Notes: generated from the letters alone by a model not told the origin. Counted from the stretch's first letter, positions 1 to 8,356 are shown. The stretch: 32,070 nt of DNA from Thermoplasmata archaeon (GCA_021821635.1 JAKACH010000013.1:1-32070); one strand, 5' to 3'. Made by a program: numbers and translations.

Positions 1-2
1 TG

Positions 3-101
3 GGTGATAGCAAGGATGTATTAATAAGCACCACGTATGTAATACACAACATCAATACACATCAACAACCTAAAATGCAAACAATGAGGATTCAGGTATG
101 A
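3..101 (+). CDS. Possible C-terminal end of an upstream gene (partial)
   Basis: The third forward frame is open from the window edge to a TGA at 99-101 and gives about 32 residues. No start is visible, so this could be the tail of a gene beginning outside the window. The residues are polar and fit an extracellular protein, like the next gene, but nothing is recognisable. It could be a chance open frame. Confidence 0.25.
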   Translation, partial: GDSKDVLISTTYVIHNINTHQQPKMQTMRIQV

Positions 102-225
102 AACTCTAAAACTAAACTAATTCAATTTCAGGAGATTTCTATAATTAATGCGGGTATTATAGAAGCCTGCAAAATAATTTTCAGCTAATTGCATATTGTT
201 AAATGCAAAAAACTGATACTTTGAC

Positions 226-1005
226 GTGCGGAAGATATTTGCAGGATTGGCAGTTGGAATCGCGCTGCTTATAACCGTACTGCCATTGGCTGATATTACT
301 TCAACTTACCCTGCCGATGCGATCGGCCAGAACATTCAATGGTCTGCCAACGACTGCTTTAACTATACTGCAACGATAACAATTGTTAATTTATCTCATA
401 CAGTTTCAACGGCTAGGGGATACTTTATGGTCTTATTTGAGAAAATTTTTCCTTCAAACGGCACAGCAACTTTAAGAATAGAACAAAATGTTGCATACAG
501 GGGTGCGAATCCTTCCTACATAATCAATGTACCAATCCACAGAATTTCTAGTTATCTTCCTTATCTCATGATTTCCAATCTTAACAATATATCCAGTATA
601 AAAGAGTCCTTGAACATCAGCTACGGTCAAGGCTTATATTCAATTTTCATCCAGCCCATGGAGAATAACATCCAATATCAATTGCTAAGGACCTGCGAAG
701 TTTCTTTCAACTCTCAAAACACTTCAGGCAGAATTTATCTCGATTCCTTTAACGGTCTCATTGTCAAGGGTTCAGTAAACTGCAAGTTCACAGATCTTAA
801 TCTGCAGATGAACGTTGAAAAAAAATCGACTTTTGTGCTTGAAGGGACAAACGTCCCGATGAACGGCTCCATAAACCCTGGGGGACCAGAACAAGGAGGT
901 TCATACCCGCCATATCTGACCTATTTTTACTACTTTATAATTGGGATATTAGCATTCTTATTTGGGGTTGCAGTTATCTGGCTCCTTCGAAGCATTAAAA
1001 ATTAG
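226..1005 (+). CDS. Secreted, membrane-anchored protein of unknown function
   Basis: I do not recognise the family. The start is GTG. An AT-rich box (ttgttaaatg) about 25 bases upstream suggests a leaderless transcript and supports this start. The first 25 residues form a signal peptide (MRK, then a hydrophobic stretch). A long, Asn/Ser/Thr-rich extracellular part follows, with many N-x-S/T sites that could be glycosylated by archaeal oligosaccharyltransferase. A Gly/Pro-rich linker at about residues 215-228 leads to one C-terminal transmembrane helix at about 232-255 and a short basic tail. The predicted topology is an extracellular domain held by a single C-terminal anchor, as in archaeal surface proteins. 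Two cysteines near residues 44 and 154 may form a disulphide. The region is AT-rich compared with the metabolic genes to the right. Confidence 0.75.
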   Translation: MRKIFAGLAVGIALLITVLPLADITSTYPADAIGQNIQWSANDCFNYTATITIVNLSHTVSTARGYFMVLFEKIFPSNGTATLRIEQNVAYRGANPSYIINVPIHRISSYLPYLMISNLNNISSIKESLNISYGQGLYSIFIQPMENNIQYQLLRTCEVSFNSQNTSGRIYLDSFNGLIVKGSVNCKFTDLNLQMNVEKKSTFVLEGTNVPMNGSINPGGPEQGGSYPPYLTYFYYFIIGILAFLFGVAVIWLLRSIKN

Positions 1006-1429
1006 GCATTAGAAAAGAGGACTCTAATAAAGATAACATTACATTTGTTTACTACCATTCTCTATTGCCAATGATTTCGTATTTCTTTTGCAATCTTTCG
1101 AGCAAGAAAGCTCCGACCTTCAGGGAGGAGAGAATGTCAGAAGATAAAGGAATGGCGTCAGTGCTTAAAATAGCCTTAGCACTCATTCACGAAATTTAAA
1201 TTTTTAATGGGTATGTATATGATAAGAAACTTTACTGGAACTTTTCTTATTCTGAAAGCAGGAAACTTGCCTCAATATGTATAGCTAAGGAAAGATAAAT
1301 TTATTTTATGCTGAAATGTATTTTTCATTACCTTCGTCCCTACTTTTGCAGAATACATTGGTTTTTATGACTTTTTATGCGAAGGAGTTCAGTTCGCAGA
1401 TGTTAAGTATCAATTACATATATAGAAAT
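1006..1429. other. Long intergenic stretch with no clear gene
   Basis: About 420 bases lie between the surface protein and the next small gene. An imperfect hairpin at 1111-1130 (CTCC GA CC, loop, GG A GGAG) is followed by ATG at 1134, which opens only 21 codons. A short inverted repeat, GTGCT/AGCAC, lies at 1161-1165 and 1178-1182 before an AT-rich run and could act as a terminator. The hairpin resembles the right-end hairpins of IS200/IS605 elements, but no transposase can be read. I see no tRNA or conserved gene here. Confidence 0.4.
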
Positions 1430-1600
1430 ATGGAAGAAGAGTCAATAGTCGAGAATTTCATAAAGGCAGTTGAAGGCACAAAGAGCACAGTCGAATTGGT
1501 TTTTGACAATTTAACAGTAAAGTTACCAGGAATGAACGCTGTTTTTGCCATAAACGGTAAAGTCAACGTGACCGCAAGACCGGTTCATGAGCGACAGTAA
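1430..1600 (+). CDS. Small protein of unknown function, first of an overlapping pair
   Basis: The frame is open from 1316, but the likely start is the ATG at 1430, which gives 56 residues beginning MEEESIVENF. A TATA-like gttaagta lies about 26 bases upstream, which fits a leaderless start. The residues upstream of this Met are hydrophobic and of poor composition. The protein has an acidic N-terminal helix, then alternating hydrophobic residues that look like beta strands. Its last 14 bases overlap the start of the next gene in another frame, so the two are probably translated together. No family is recognised. Confidence 0.5.
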   Translation: MEEESIVENFIKAVEGTKSTVELVFDNLTVKLPGMNAVFAINGKVNVTARPVHERQ

Positions 1601-1937
1601 AAGCTTACCAATAGCTGGTAAGATTTTTTCTCACATATCGGGCTCTCTGACTGTTATTATCAACGGCAAGGAGTTTTCCAGGATCAGGTTCGTGGATTCA
1701 TCTATGGAACTTTCCCTCCTTAGTGAAAAGTTAAGCTCTTCCATGATCAAGGTTGTCCCGAAAGAGGCAAGGAAGCTGTCCTTCCTTAGAAGAATCTCGA
1801 AGCTATTGGCTAAGCTTGGACTCACAGTGATCATTTCTGACAACAGGGGAGAGCTCATGGTCATCGGCTACAAAGTACATTCAGTACTGGGCGACGTAAA
1901 GATCAAGGTTCTCAGACTCAGAAAATACATGAAATAG
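1587..1937 (+). CDS. Small basic protein of unknown function, second of an overlapping pair
   Basis: This 116-residue protein starts at an ATG inside the end of the previous gene (14-base overlap), indicating translational coupling. The N-terminal half looks like beta strands (around SGSLTVIINGKEF). The middle is a basic helix rich in Lys/Arg (residues about 58-77), and the end is strand-like with a basic tail. There is no signal peptide or membrane segment, so it is probably cytoplasmic. I do not recognise the family. It may be lineage-restricted and act with the 56-residue partner; this is inferred only from the overlap. Confidence 0.6.
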   Translation: MSDSKSLPIAGKIFSHISGSLTVIINGKEFSRIRFVDSSMELSLLSEKLSSSMIKVVPKEARKLSFLRRISKLLAKLGLTVIISDNRGELMVIGYKVHSVLGDVKIKVLRLRKYMK

Positions 1938-1953
1938 TTTCAATAAGGCGTAT

Positions 1954-2286
1954 TCAGATCTCGCCTGATTCGCTTGGATAGCCGAGAGACCTCCATTCTT
2001 CGATACCGCCCCTGAAAGCAAGCGCCTTGAAACCATTCTCCCTAAGAATGTCCGCGGCAAATACTGAGGACATACAACTCTCATTCTTGCAATACGTGAC
2101 TATCGTCTTGCTGCTGTCCAGATGAGAGAAATCATGGTCCTCAATCTCGTGGAATGGTTTCCAGATTGAGTTCTTAATTCTGTACTCTACGAACAAATTT
2201 CTAGACATAATGTGGACAGGTAAAATTGAATCACTTTGAAGTAACTGAAGCAGCTGTCGCGCAGTTATGGTCTGATCATCCACCAT
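1954..2286 (-). CDS. Rhodanese-like domain protein
   Basis: This is a single rhodanese domain of 110 residues. Such proteins carry sulfur as a cysteine persulfide and pass it to acceptors such as cyanide, thiols or tRNA-modifying enzymes. The active-site loop is visible as TYCKNESCMSS, with the likely catalytic Cys66 and a second Cys71 in the same loop, followed by the usual helix and the closing FRGGIEEWRSLGYP element. The N-terminal D-x-R signature of typical rhodaneses is degraded (HIMSRN), so substrate range may differ. It is transcribed divergently from the flavin reductase-like gene, with about 96 bases between them. Its convergent neighbour is the basic protein ending at 1937. Confidence 0.8.
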   Translation of the reverse strand: MVDDQTITARQLLQLLQSDSILPVHIMSRNLFVEYRIKNSIWKPFHEIEDHDFSHLDSSKTIVTYCKNESCMSSVFAADILRENGFKALAFRGGIEEWRSLGYPSESGEI

Positions 2287-2382
2287 GCACTATAGAAATC
2301 GATTTGAAAAATGTTTCTGGTTAGTTTATCTGTTAGTAGTTTTTGTACACAAAATTTATTGCGCCTCTTTGCATGGTAAGAC

Positions 2383-3108
2383 ATGCCTGAGCAGTTCAAC
2401 CTAAAGCTTGTCAGCCGGGAGTACGTTGCCAAAGACACAATGGCGTTCCAATTCAGGATTATCAATAATACCTTGACTTTCAAGCCAGGCCAGCACATAC
2501 AGCTTATGATACCTGAAATATACGATAAAAACAAGGTTGAGGGTACACGCTTTTTTTCCTTGATTTCTGATCCAGCAGACCATGGGAGCTTATCCATTGC
2601 AACCCGCCTTTCAAATTCAACCTTCAAGAGGTATCTTCTTACCAGCGACCTAAACAAGGCATTCATTGCATTTGGACCGCTTGGATCTTTTGTCGCTCCC
2701 CTTGGGGAACGTCCGCTCATTCTTTTTGCTCTCGGCATAGGCATAACAGCTCTTCTGCCAATTGTGAGAGAAGCTACCGCATCAGGGAACAAGAAAGTAT
2801 TCCTTTTCTATATCAACAACAAATTGGAGGAAGTCGCGTTTGCCTCAGAACTCTTCAATCTTCAGAAGAAATATGGATACTTTAATTTCTATCCATATCT
2901 TCTGGGCGGGAACCTTGGGATTGAGTCATACCGGACTGGGAAACCCTCGGACGAGTCTATTATCGAGGCACTTGGAACTGATTTGCAAAACATGGATGTA
3001 ATGATGGCCGGTCCGCCCAGGCAGGTTTATGAGTTCAGGAAACAGCTCCAGTCTATCGGGATCCCCCAGGCAAGCACAAAAGTGGAAATATTTTCAGGAT
3101 ACCAGTAA
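2383..3108 (+). CDS. Ferredoxin-NADP reductase-like FAD/NAD(P)H oxidoreductase
   Basis: This 241-residue protein has the two-domain layout of the ferredoxin reductase superfamily. An N-terminal FAD-binding barrel carries the RFFSLIS element (RxYS-type isoalloxazine-binding motif, residues about 56-62). A C-terminal NAD(P)H-binding Rossmann-like domain has FALGIGITALLPI at about 114-126, MAGPPRQV at about 207-214, and VEIFSGY at the end, matching the closing element of the family. No [2Fe-2S] domain is fused, so it probably passes electrons between NAD(P)H and a separate protein or small carrier. A TATA-like aaaatttatt about 28 bases before the ATG suggests a leaderless mRNA. The exact partner is unknown. 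Confidence 0.85.
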   Translation: MPEQFNLKLVSREYVAKDTMAFQFRIINNTLTFKPGQHIQLMIPEIYDKNKVEGTRFFSLISDPADHGSLSIATRLSNSTFKRYLLTSDLNKAFIAFGPLGSFVAPLGERPLILFALGIGITALLPIVREATASGNKKVFLFYINNKLEEVAFASELFNLQKKYGYFNFYPYLLGGNLGIESYRTGKPSDESIIEALGTDLQNMDVMMAGPPRQVYEFRKQLQSIGIPQASTKVEIFSGYQ

Positions 3109-3114
3109 TATTGT

Positions 3115-4029
3115 TTATCTTCGAACCGGTACCTCATATTCCAGCAGTTCCCTGCTGAGAAATGACTGAGAGAAAACCCCTCTCGCCTCTGAGAGGAGCC
3201 TTTCAAGGTTGTCCACCCTCGGGCTGTAATGAAACAGGTAGAACCTGCCAACCTTCGCTGCCTTCGCAATTTCAGCAGCCTGTTTTGCCGATGTATGGCC
3301 AAATTCGTTCACCTTCGGCTCCAGGGATGAGTCAGTCGTTGTGTCATGGATAAAGACATCAGCATCCTTTGCGAACTCCTTCATATCTTCCTTTGGCCTC
3401 GTATCACCTGAATAAACTATCTTCCTGCCTCTGCGCATCCCTGAACTGACATCGTCAATGGAAAAGCTTCTACCGTTTATGACAAGAAGACCCTTCTCCC
3501 TGAGTTCTTCAAGCCTGTTTCTGGGGAACCCTATCTTGAGGGCTTTATCCAGATCGATCTTCGGGAAATCAGGTTCCTCAAATGAGTATGCAATGCAGGG
3601 AACAGGATGGTCATTCTGGTGGGTTCTCACCTTGAACTTTCCAAAATCATAGGTTTCTTCAGGTGCCAGCTCATGGATTACTATCTCATAACCGAGCGTG
3701 AAATACCCAACATTGAGTGCATTTGTGATCATCCTGAAAGCACCTCTGGGTCCATATATGTTAAGAGGGCGTTCTCGAGAATTGAAGGACATGCTCTGAA
3801 TCAGACCCAGGAGACCCAGAAAATGATCACCATGAAAATGTGTGATGAAGACATTATCTATCTTCATGAACGAAAGCTGGCTCTTCATGATCTGCTTCTG
3901 GGTCCCCTCTCCGCAATCCAGAAGGTTGAATATATCGTCTATCTGAAGTGCAATGGCGGGCAGGGATCTTCCTATCGCCGGCCATGAACCTCCTGTGCCC
4001 AGGAATGTTAATTTAACGTTTGATGCCAA
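3115..4029 (-). CDS. rnz: Ribonuclease Z (tRNA 3' endonuclease)
   Basis: tRNase Z removes the 3' trailer from precursor tRNAs. The protein is 304 residues, the normal length of the short form. It has the metallo-beta-lactamase fold signature HFHGDH at residues 64-69, GTGGSWPAIGRSLP near the N-terminus, the metal-binding YSGDTRP, a conserved HTSAKQAAEIA element typical of tRNase Z, and a C-terminal LFHYSPR histidine. The start overlaps the end of the upstream Toprim gene by 17 bases on the same strand, so the two form an operon. The gene converges on the flavin reductase-like gene, with stop codons 6 bases apart. The function call is secure. Confidence 0.95.
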   Translation of the reverse strand: MASNVKLTFLGTGGSWPAIGRSLPAIALQIDDIFNLLDCGEGTQKQIMKSQLSFMKIDNVFITHFHGDHFLGLLGLIQSMSFNSRERPLNIYGPRGAFRMITNALNVGYFTLGYEIVIHELAPEETYDFGKFKVRTHQNDHPVPCIAYSFEEPDFPKIDLDKALKIGFPRNRLEELREKGLLVINGRSFSIDDVSSGMRRGRKIVYSGDTRPKEDMKEFAKDADVFIHDTTTDSSLEPKVNEFGHTSAKQAAEIAKAAKVGRFYLFHYSPRVDNLERLLSEARGVFSQSFLSRELLEYEVPVRR

Positions 4030-4450
4030 TTCCCTGGAGAATAGTATATCTCTTTATTGCTTTTCCCATTCCCAACGATACAACGCCGCGTTCTATTGCC
4101 TTCGGCAGATCCTCAATGCAAGCAACGAGGCTGAACGACCTTATGCGGTTCCAATAATATGTATCAGCAGTTTTACCCATTCCCTCCACGTACCGCTTGA
4201 TAGTATCCTTAAGTGCAACGCCTTTTCGGTCAAAGTCAGGGAGCACTATCAATTCTTCTCTGCATGCAGAAATCTCCTCAACCCTTTGCAGAAGGCTCTT
4301 TCCCTGATTCAGGCTATGTATTTCACCCTTTAAGCCAAGTGAACGAAGCCCGTAGATATCATTCCTGCCCTCAACAATTATTGGTACCCCCTCATTTTTC
4401 TCTGAAAGTAGATCAATGACTTCAATCAGTTCCTCTAAGGGCTGCATCAT
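4013..4450 (-). CDS. Small Toprim-domain protein (UPF0292-like)
   Basis: This 145-residue protein is essentially one Toprim domain. The first motif is IIVEGRND with Glu27; the second is VLPDFDRKG with Asp72 and Asp74, the metal-binding residues of the fold. Small stand-alone archaeal Toprim proteins of this kind (UPF0292) have no settled function; relatives include primases, topoisomerases and RNase M5-type nucleases. Being the first gene in an operon with tRNase Z makes an RNA-processing role plausible, but that is inference. A TATA-like tgtttaagctta (minus strand) lies about 25 bases before the start. The second Met (4447) is an equally possible start. Confidence 0.8.
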   Translation of the reverse strand: MMQPLEELIEVIDLLSEKNEGVPIIVEGRNDIYGLRSLGLKGEIHSLNQGKSLLQRVEEISACREELIVLPDFDRKGVALKDTIKRYVEGMGKTADTYYWNRIRSFSLVACIEDLPKAIERGVVSLGMGKAIKRYTILQGIGIKR

Positions 4451-4503
4451 TAACCTTCTAACAAAGCAATAAGCTTAAACATTTCTGTCAAAACCGTCTA
4501 ACA

Positions 4504-4797
4504 TTACCGGTAATGTACAAAGAGCCTGTGATCGCCTGAACCGGACAGTATACCCAGTCTTACGCCTGCATCAAGCCATCCGTAGGAATAATTGATGGCT
4601 GAAATGCAATTAATATAGTCGTTCTTGCCCATGAAACTTTTTGCATCTGAGTAATAGTCCTTGGCCATCCCCAAATAATCTTCGGCAATATTGTATAGAG
4701 CTGAATCTTGTGGAACAGCAATGCTGATCTTAAGAAGGGCCTCCTCCTCCAGTTTCAAGTATTTCTCGGCCTTGGCCCTGAGCTCATCGGTGTTCAT
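4504..4797 (-). CDS. DUF357 family protein
   Basis: This is a short all-helical archaeal protein of 97 residues. The family hallmark is the helix pair around residues 50-80, including SFMGKNDYINCISAINYSY and then GWLDAGVRLGIL. The function of DUF357 is unknown; members are widespread in euryarchaea. The ATG overlaps the stop of the upstream gene (4 bases, ATGA), so the pair is co-translated. The C-terminal tail after LGILSG is short and unusual. Confidence 0.85.
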   Translation of the reverse strand: MNTDELRAKAEKYLKLEEEALLKISIAVPQDSALYNIAEDYLGMAKDYYSDAKSFMGKNDYINCISAINYSYGWLDAGVRLGILSGSGDHRLFVHYR

Positions 4798-5123
4798 CTG
4801 TACTTGCTGTAATCAAAAACGAGATCTATTAACTTCTTCTCTGTTTTCGCGTCAATGACCCCTTCATCCTTCTTCTTTATAATGAACTCCCTGGCTTCTT
4901 TTGTACCTTTTTTAGCTGCGATAGAGTACACGCTTCCCTTGATAGCACCCCTGACGCTGTCCGGAAGTGTTTCTATAATCTTCGAAAGAAGGAACCTGAA
5001 CTCCTCCTCCTTCCTCATGTCAAGTTTTTTAATTCTTTCGGATACCTGATCATATTGATTTCCTGAATTACTGTTTGGTCCTCTTCTATATCCACCAGCT
5101 CTATATTTCCTATACCCGGGCAT
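4794..5123 (-). CDS. Conserved archaeal helical protein paired with DUF357
   Basis: The frame opens at 5141, but the ATG at 5123 (starting MPGYRKYRAGG, 109 residues) is the better start: a TATA-like gtaaataaa on the minus strand lies about 25-30 bases upstream, so the message would be leaderless. The N-terminus is a flexible Gly/Arg/Tyr/Asn-rich stretch of about 25 residues that could touch nucleic acid. The rest is charged and helical, with a lysine-rich C-terminus. I do not assign a function. The 4-base overlap with the DUF357 gene indicates a two-gene operon. Confidence 0.7.
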   Translation of the reverse strand: MPGYRKYRAGGYRRGPNSNSGNQYDQVSERIKKLDMRKEEEFRFLLSKIIETLPDSVRGAIKGSVYSIAAKKGTKEAREFIIKKKDEGVIDAKTEKKLIDLVFDYSKYR

Positions 5124-5301
5124 TATACAGATGAAGGTCAAGAAGGTTTATTTACATTTGCTATTATGTTTCTATCCTCTGACTGAATTAGCAAAATCAC
5201 GCATATACAAGCCGAGAGCGGTCAAGGATATACCCTAGCTTTATGTTGAGGCTAAAAGTTTCTGACCTAAAAGTGCCGGAAATTAGCTTTTGAGTGCGAA
5301 T

Positions 5302-5310
5302 AATATTTAT
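5302..5310 (+). promoter_or_regulatory. TATA box of the GltD-like gene
   Basis: The AT-rich aatatttat is centred about 32 bases before the ATG at 5338. It fits a leaderless or nearly leaderless mRNA. It lies inside the upstream TTG-initiated extension of the frame, which argues that the extension is not translated. Confidence 0.5.
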
Positions 5311-5337
5311 CTAAGTTGGTCGCATCAAGTATTACCA

Positions 5338-6780
5338 ATGCTGAATTTTGAGAGGGTCAAGATCAAGCATGAGGATCCTGAGCGGAGACTCAAAAGCTTC
5401 ACGCTAGAACCAGTCTTAGAATACACAGATGGTGAGGGCACCGCCGAAGCTAGCAGATGTATAGGCTGCAATATATGCACCCAGGCATGTCCCGCCAGCC
5501 TCGATATTGGCGGATACATAAGAAGCACCGCCGTGGGGGACCCTGCAGAAACAGTCAGAATTGTATTCGAGAATCTCCCTTTTCCTGCAATTATAGGCAG
5601 AGTCTGCACCCATATGTGCGAGGACATCTGCGTGCTTTATGACGATGGCGGACCAATCGCAATAAGGCACTTGAAGAGATTCGCGGCGGACAAATTCGCC
5701 GATTACAGTCAGGTTGTTAACCTGCCGAAGAGAAATTTCATAAACAAGAAAGTGGCGATAATAGGCGGCGGTCCTTCCGGTCTTACCCTTGCTTATTATC
5801 TTCTTATTCAGGGAGTCCAGGTTGCAATATACGAAAGCCTTCCTGTACTTGGGGGCTTTATGAAGACAGGTATCCCAAGGTACAGGCTTCCTCAGGAAAC
5901 GCTCGATAAGGAGATAGGTTTCATTGTTTCTCAGGGGGCAGAGATACACCTGAATACCAAGGTTGGAAAGGACATAAAATTTGAAGATCTGATGAGCAGA
6001 TATGATGCTGTTTATCTTGGCATAGGTAACCATGATCCAAGGATGACAGGAACTCCGGGAAGTAACACAAAGGGAGTTTACCATGCCCTCAACTTTCTCC
6101 AGGAGGTCAGCCTGGGCAGCAAGATAGAAGTCGGAAAGAACGTCGTTGTCATAGGAGGAGGTTTCACCGCAAATGATGCTTCCAGAACGTCGATGAGACT
6201 TGGAGCTGAACATGTATATATTTTGTACCGCCGCAGGGAGATCGACAGGCCCGGGTATCCTTCCATGAACGCTGAGGAGGAAATGGAAGAAACCGTGGAG
6301 GAGAAGGTCCAGTACATGTGGGAAGTAACACCCTTTGAGTACGTATCCGAGAACGGTCATCTCGTGGGTGTAAAATACTGGCAGAATGAAATGGTCATTG
6401 AAGCACAGGGAAGGGCAAAGCCTGTGCCCAAAAAAGAAAAGGTGCTTTACATTGAGGCGGACACAGTCATAGAAGCTACAGGACAGGAACCCGATTTTTC
6501 CTTCCTTGGTGATAAGTATCTCAGGCAGCTGAGGCTTACCCCGCATGGCACTCCAATTATTGACGAGAGGGGCATGACATCCATTGATGGCCTCTTCTCT
6601 GGCGGTGACTGCACAAATGCCACAAGAGATCTCATAAGTGCTGTTAGAGACGCGGATCGTGCAACCGTCGGCATACTTGAGCACCTGAACGTGATGGATC
6701 AGATAGCTGATGACAAATGGCTCCCGATCCTGGACAGGTGGAAGAAGTATTCAGCCACTGCAGGCAGATCAAAGAAATAA
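5338..6780 (+). CDS. GltD-like FAD/Fe-S oxidoreductase (glutamate synthase small-subunit family)
   Basis: This 480-residue flavoprotein takes electrons from NAD(P)H and passes them through FAD and Fe-S clusters. The N-terminal Fe-S domain has CIGCNICTQACP and a second cysteine group, VCTHMCEDIC. The FAD-binding Rossmann motif is IIGGGPSGLTLAYYL and the NADPH-binding one is VIGGGFTANDASR; the C-terminal FAD element is IDGLFSGGDC. No large glutamate synthase subunit (GltB) is adjacent, so it may serve glutamate synthase, an NfnB-like or sulfide dehydrogenase-like complex, or a ferredoxin reductase role; the sequence alone does not decide. The frame is open from a TTG at 5290, but the ATG at 5338 with a TATA box about 32 bases upstream is the likely start. 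It converges on serS with 16 bases between stops. Confidence 0.85.
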   Translation: MLNFERVKIKHEDPERRLKSFTLEPVLEYTDGEGTAEASRCIGCNICTQACPASLDIGGYIRSTAVGDPAETVRIVFENLPFPAIIGRVCTHMCEDICVLYDDGGPIAIRHLKRFAADKFADYSQVVNLPKRNFINKKVAIIGGGPSGLTLAYYLLIQGVQVAIYESLPVLGGFMKTGIPRYRLPQETLDKEIGFIVSQGAEIHLNTKVGKDIKFEDLMSRYDAVYLGIGNHDPRMTGTPGSNTKGVYHALNFLQEVSLGSKIEVGKNVVVIGGGFTANDASRTSMRLGAEHVYILYRRREIDRPGYPSMNAEEEMEETVEEKVQYMWEVTPFEYVSENGHLVGVKYWQNEMVIEAQGRAKPVPKKEKVLYIEADTVIEATGQEPDFSFLGDKYLRQLRLTPHGTPIIDERGMTSIDGLFSGGDCTNATRDLISAVRDADRATVGILEHLNVMDQIADDKWLPILDRWKKYSATAGRSKK

Positions 6781-6796
6781 GATCATCTTTACACCA

Positions 6797-8125
6797 CTAT
6801 GAAGAGATGAAGTCGAACCCGGTGTATGGTACCAGGGCTTTCGGGATGGAAATTCCTCCATTGTCCTGTTGCTGGAAGTTTTCTGTTATTGCGACAAGCA
6901 TCCTTGTGGTTGCGACCTCTGTACTGTTGAGAGTGTTCACAATCTGGTTTCCATTCTTTGATCTGTACCTGATGTTAAGGGATCTTCCCTGGTAGTCTGT
7001 GTTATTCGATGCAGAAACAACCTCCCTGAACTTACCCTGAGCAGGGAACCATGCCTCTATGTCATACTTTTTCGCATTCAGGACGCTTAACTCGCCGGAG
7101 CATATGTTAACCACCCTGTACGCGATACCTAGACTGGAGCAGAAATCCTCGGCGTTTTTAAGCAACTCCTCCAGGAAATCCCACGAATGCTCCGGTTTGC
7201 AGAAAACAAACTGCTCTATCTTGTTGAACTGGTGCACCCTGAATATTCCTTTTGTGTCCTTGCCATGTGCGCCAGCCTCCTTTCTGAAGCATGGCGAAAT
7301 GCCGGCTAACCTGAGAGGAAGCTCAGACTCTTCAAGTATCTCGTCCTTGAGCATGGCACCTATCGGGTGCTCCGCAGTGGCTATAAGGTAAAGATCCTCC
7401 CCTTCAATCTTATAAAGAGCATCTTTGAATGTTTCGAGATCCGTGACTGCGTTCATTGAAGCATAATTGAGCATGAATGGTGGCTCCACTACGGTGAATC
7501 CTCTTTCCGAGAGAAAATCAACAGCGTAATTCATCAGGGCCATTTCCAGCTTCACAAGCCTGTTTTTGAGGTAGTAGAATCTTGCTCCGGCAGCTTTTCC
7601 AGCTCTTGCCATGTCTATGAGGCCGAGCTTCTCCAGCAGATCGACATGGCTTACGGCCCTGTTCTTTGTTATCGTAAAAAGCGATCCATCGGGTGTGCTT
7701 TCCTTGAAGTACTTGACATCATCCTCATGCACAACTGCATTTCCGATATAGCGGACAACAGCGTTGTTCTCATCCCCCTTGCATACAGGGACCGACTCAT
7801 GAACAAGATTCGGTATTGAGCGGACTACTTCGTTTCTTTCCTTATCTATGGAAGAAAGTTCAGTTTCCAGTTTCTCAATGCTTTCACCCAGTTCCCTGAC
7901 ATCTTTCTTGAGGTCAGATGCATCGCTTCTGGACTTTACGAGATCGGCAATCCTGATCGAGATCTCGTTCTTATGATGCTTAAGGTCATTTACAGCTTTC
8001 AGTTTCTGCCTCCAGGCCTCATCGAGGGCAAAGAAACGATCCAGCGAAGCAGGTTCCATGAATCTCTTCCTGCAGCTATCGTAAAAAAGTTCCTTGTGCT
8101 CCCTCAAGAGCTTCACATCTATCAT
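6797..8125 (-). CDS. serS: Seryl-tRNA synthetase
   Basis: SerS attaches serine to tRNA-Ser, and to tRNA-Sec where present. The protein is 442 residues. The N-terminal about 110 residues form the long antiparallel coiled-coil tRNA-binding arm, rich in Lys/Glu/Leu. The class II catalytic core follows: motif 2 around PCFRKEAGAHGKDTKGIFRVHQF and motif 3 around NSTEVATTRMLVAITEN, then the serine-pocket ending DNGGISIPKALVPYTG. It is the common (bacterial/eukaryal/most archaeal) type, not the rare methanogen type. An AT-rich aaaatatt on the minus strand about 25 bases upstream suggests a leaderless transcript. It converges on the GltD-like gene. Confidence 0.95.
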   Translation of the reverse strand: MIDVKLLREHKELFYDSCRKRFMEPASLDRFFALDEAWRQKLKAVNDLKHHKNEISIRIADLVKSRSDASDLKKDVRELGESIEKLETELSSIDKERNEVVRSIPNLVHESVPVCKGDENNAVVRYIGNAVVHEDDVKYFKESTPDGSLFTITKNRAVSHVDLLEKLGLIDMARAGKAAGARFYYLKNRLVKLEMALMNYAVDFLSERGFTVVEPPFMLNYASMNAVTDLETFKDALYKIEGEDLYLIATAEHPIGAMLKDEILEESELPLRLAGISPCFRKEAGAHGKDTKGIFRVHQFNKIEQFVFCKPEHSWDFLEELLKNAEDFCSSLGIAYRVVNICSGELSVLNAKKYDIEAWFPAQGKFREVVSASNNTDYQGRSLNIRYRSKNGNQIVNTLNSTEVATTRMLVAITENFQQQDNGGISIPKALVPYTGFDFISS

Positions 8126-8204
8126 ATGACAGCTATAGAGAATGAATATTTTAGGCTAAGCTCCTTTTCCTGTTACCAGGGATTTTAAAACATGTGTAAT
8201 TAGT

Positions 8205-8335
8205 AATAATAATATATTCGGTGCTTTACAGTTTCAGAATTCATTGAATATGAACTTGAAAGCGAGCGAAAGGTACCTGATTCTGGGAGAGCTTGAAAGT
8301 TTCCCCCTGAATCCCTTATTTTTTTTCTCCAAGTC
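8205..8335 (+). ncRNA. Candidate small RNA or very small gene (weak)
   Basis: A TATA-like ataatatatt at about 8208-8217 is followed by a hairpin, GGGAGA at 8285-8290 with TTTCCC at 8300-8305, and then a T-rich run at 8316-8326 that reads as a terminator on the plus strand, where no gene is otherwise present. The same stretch also opens an ATG at 8250 for about 48 codons that runs past the T tract into the opposite gene. Either a small RNA or chance AT-rich sequence is possible. Confidence 0.2.
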
Positions 8336-8356
8336 TTTTTCCCTCCTTTTCATCCG

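Noticed and set aside
2265-2792. 175-codon minus-strand frame over the start of the flavin reductase-like gene
   Set aside because: Overlaps both the rhodanese promoter and the reductase coding region; no conserved motif.
5416-6684. Long open frame (422 codons) on the minus strand opposite the GltD-like gene
   Set aside because: It is antisense to a gene with complete FAD, NADPH and Fe-S motifs; the peptide has many Cys/His/Trp and no recognisable domain, typical of a shadow frame.
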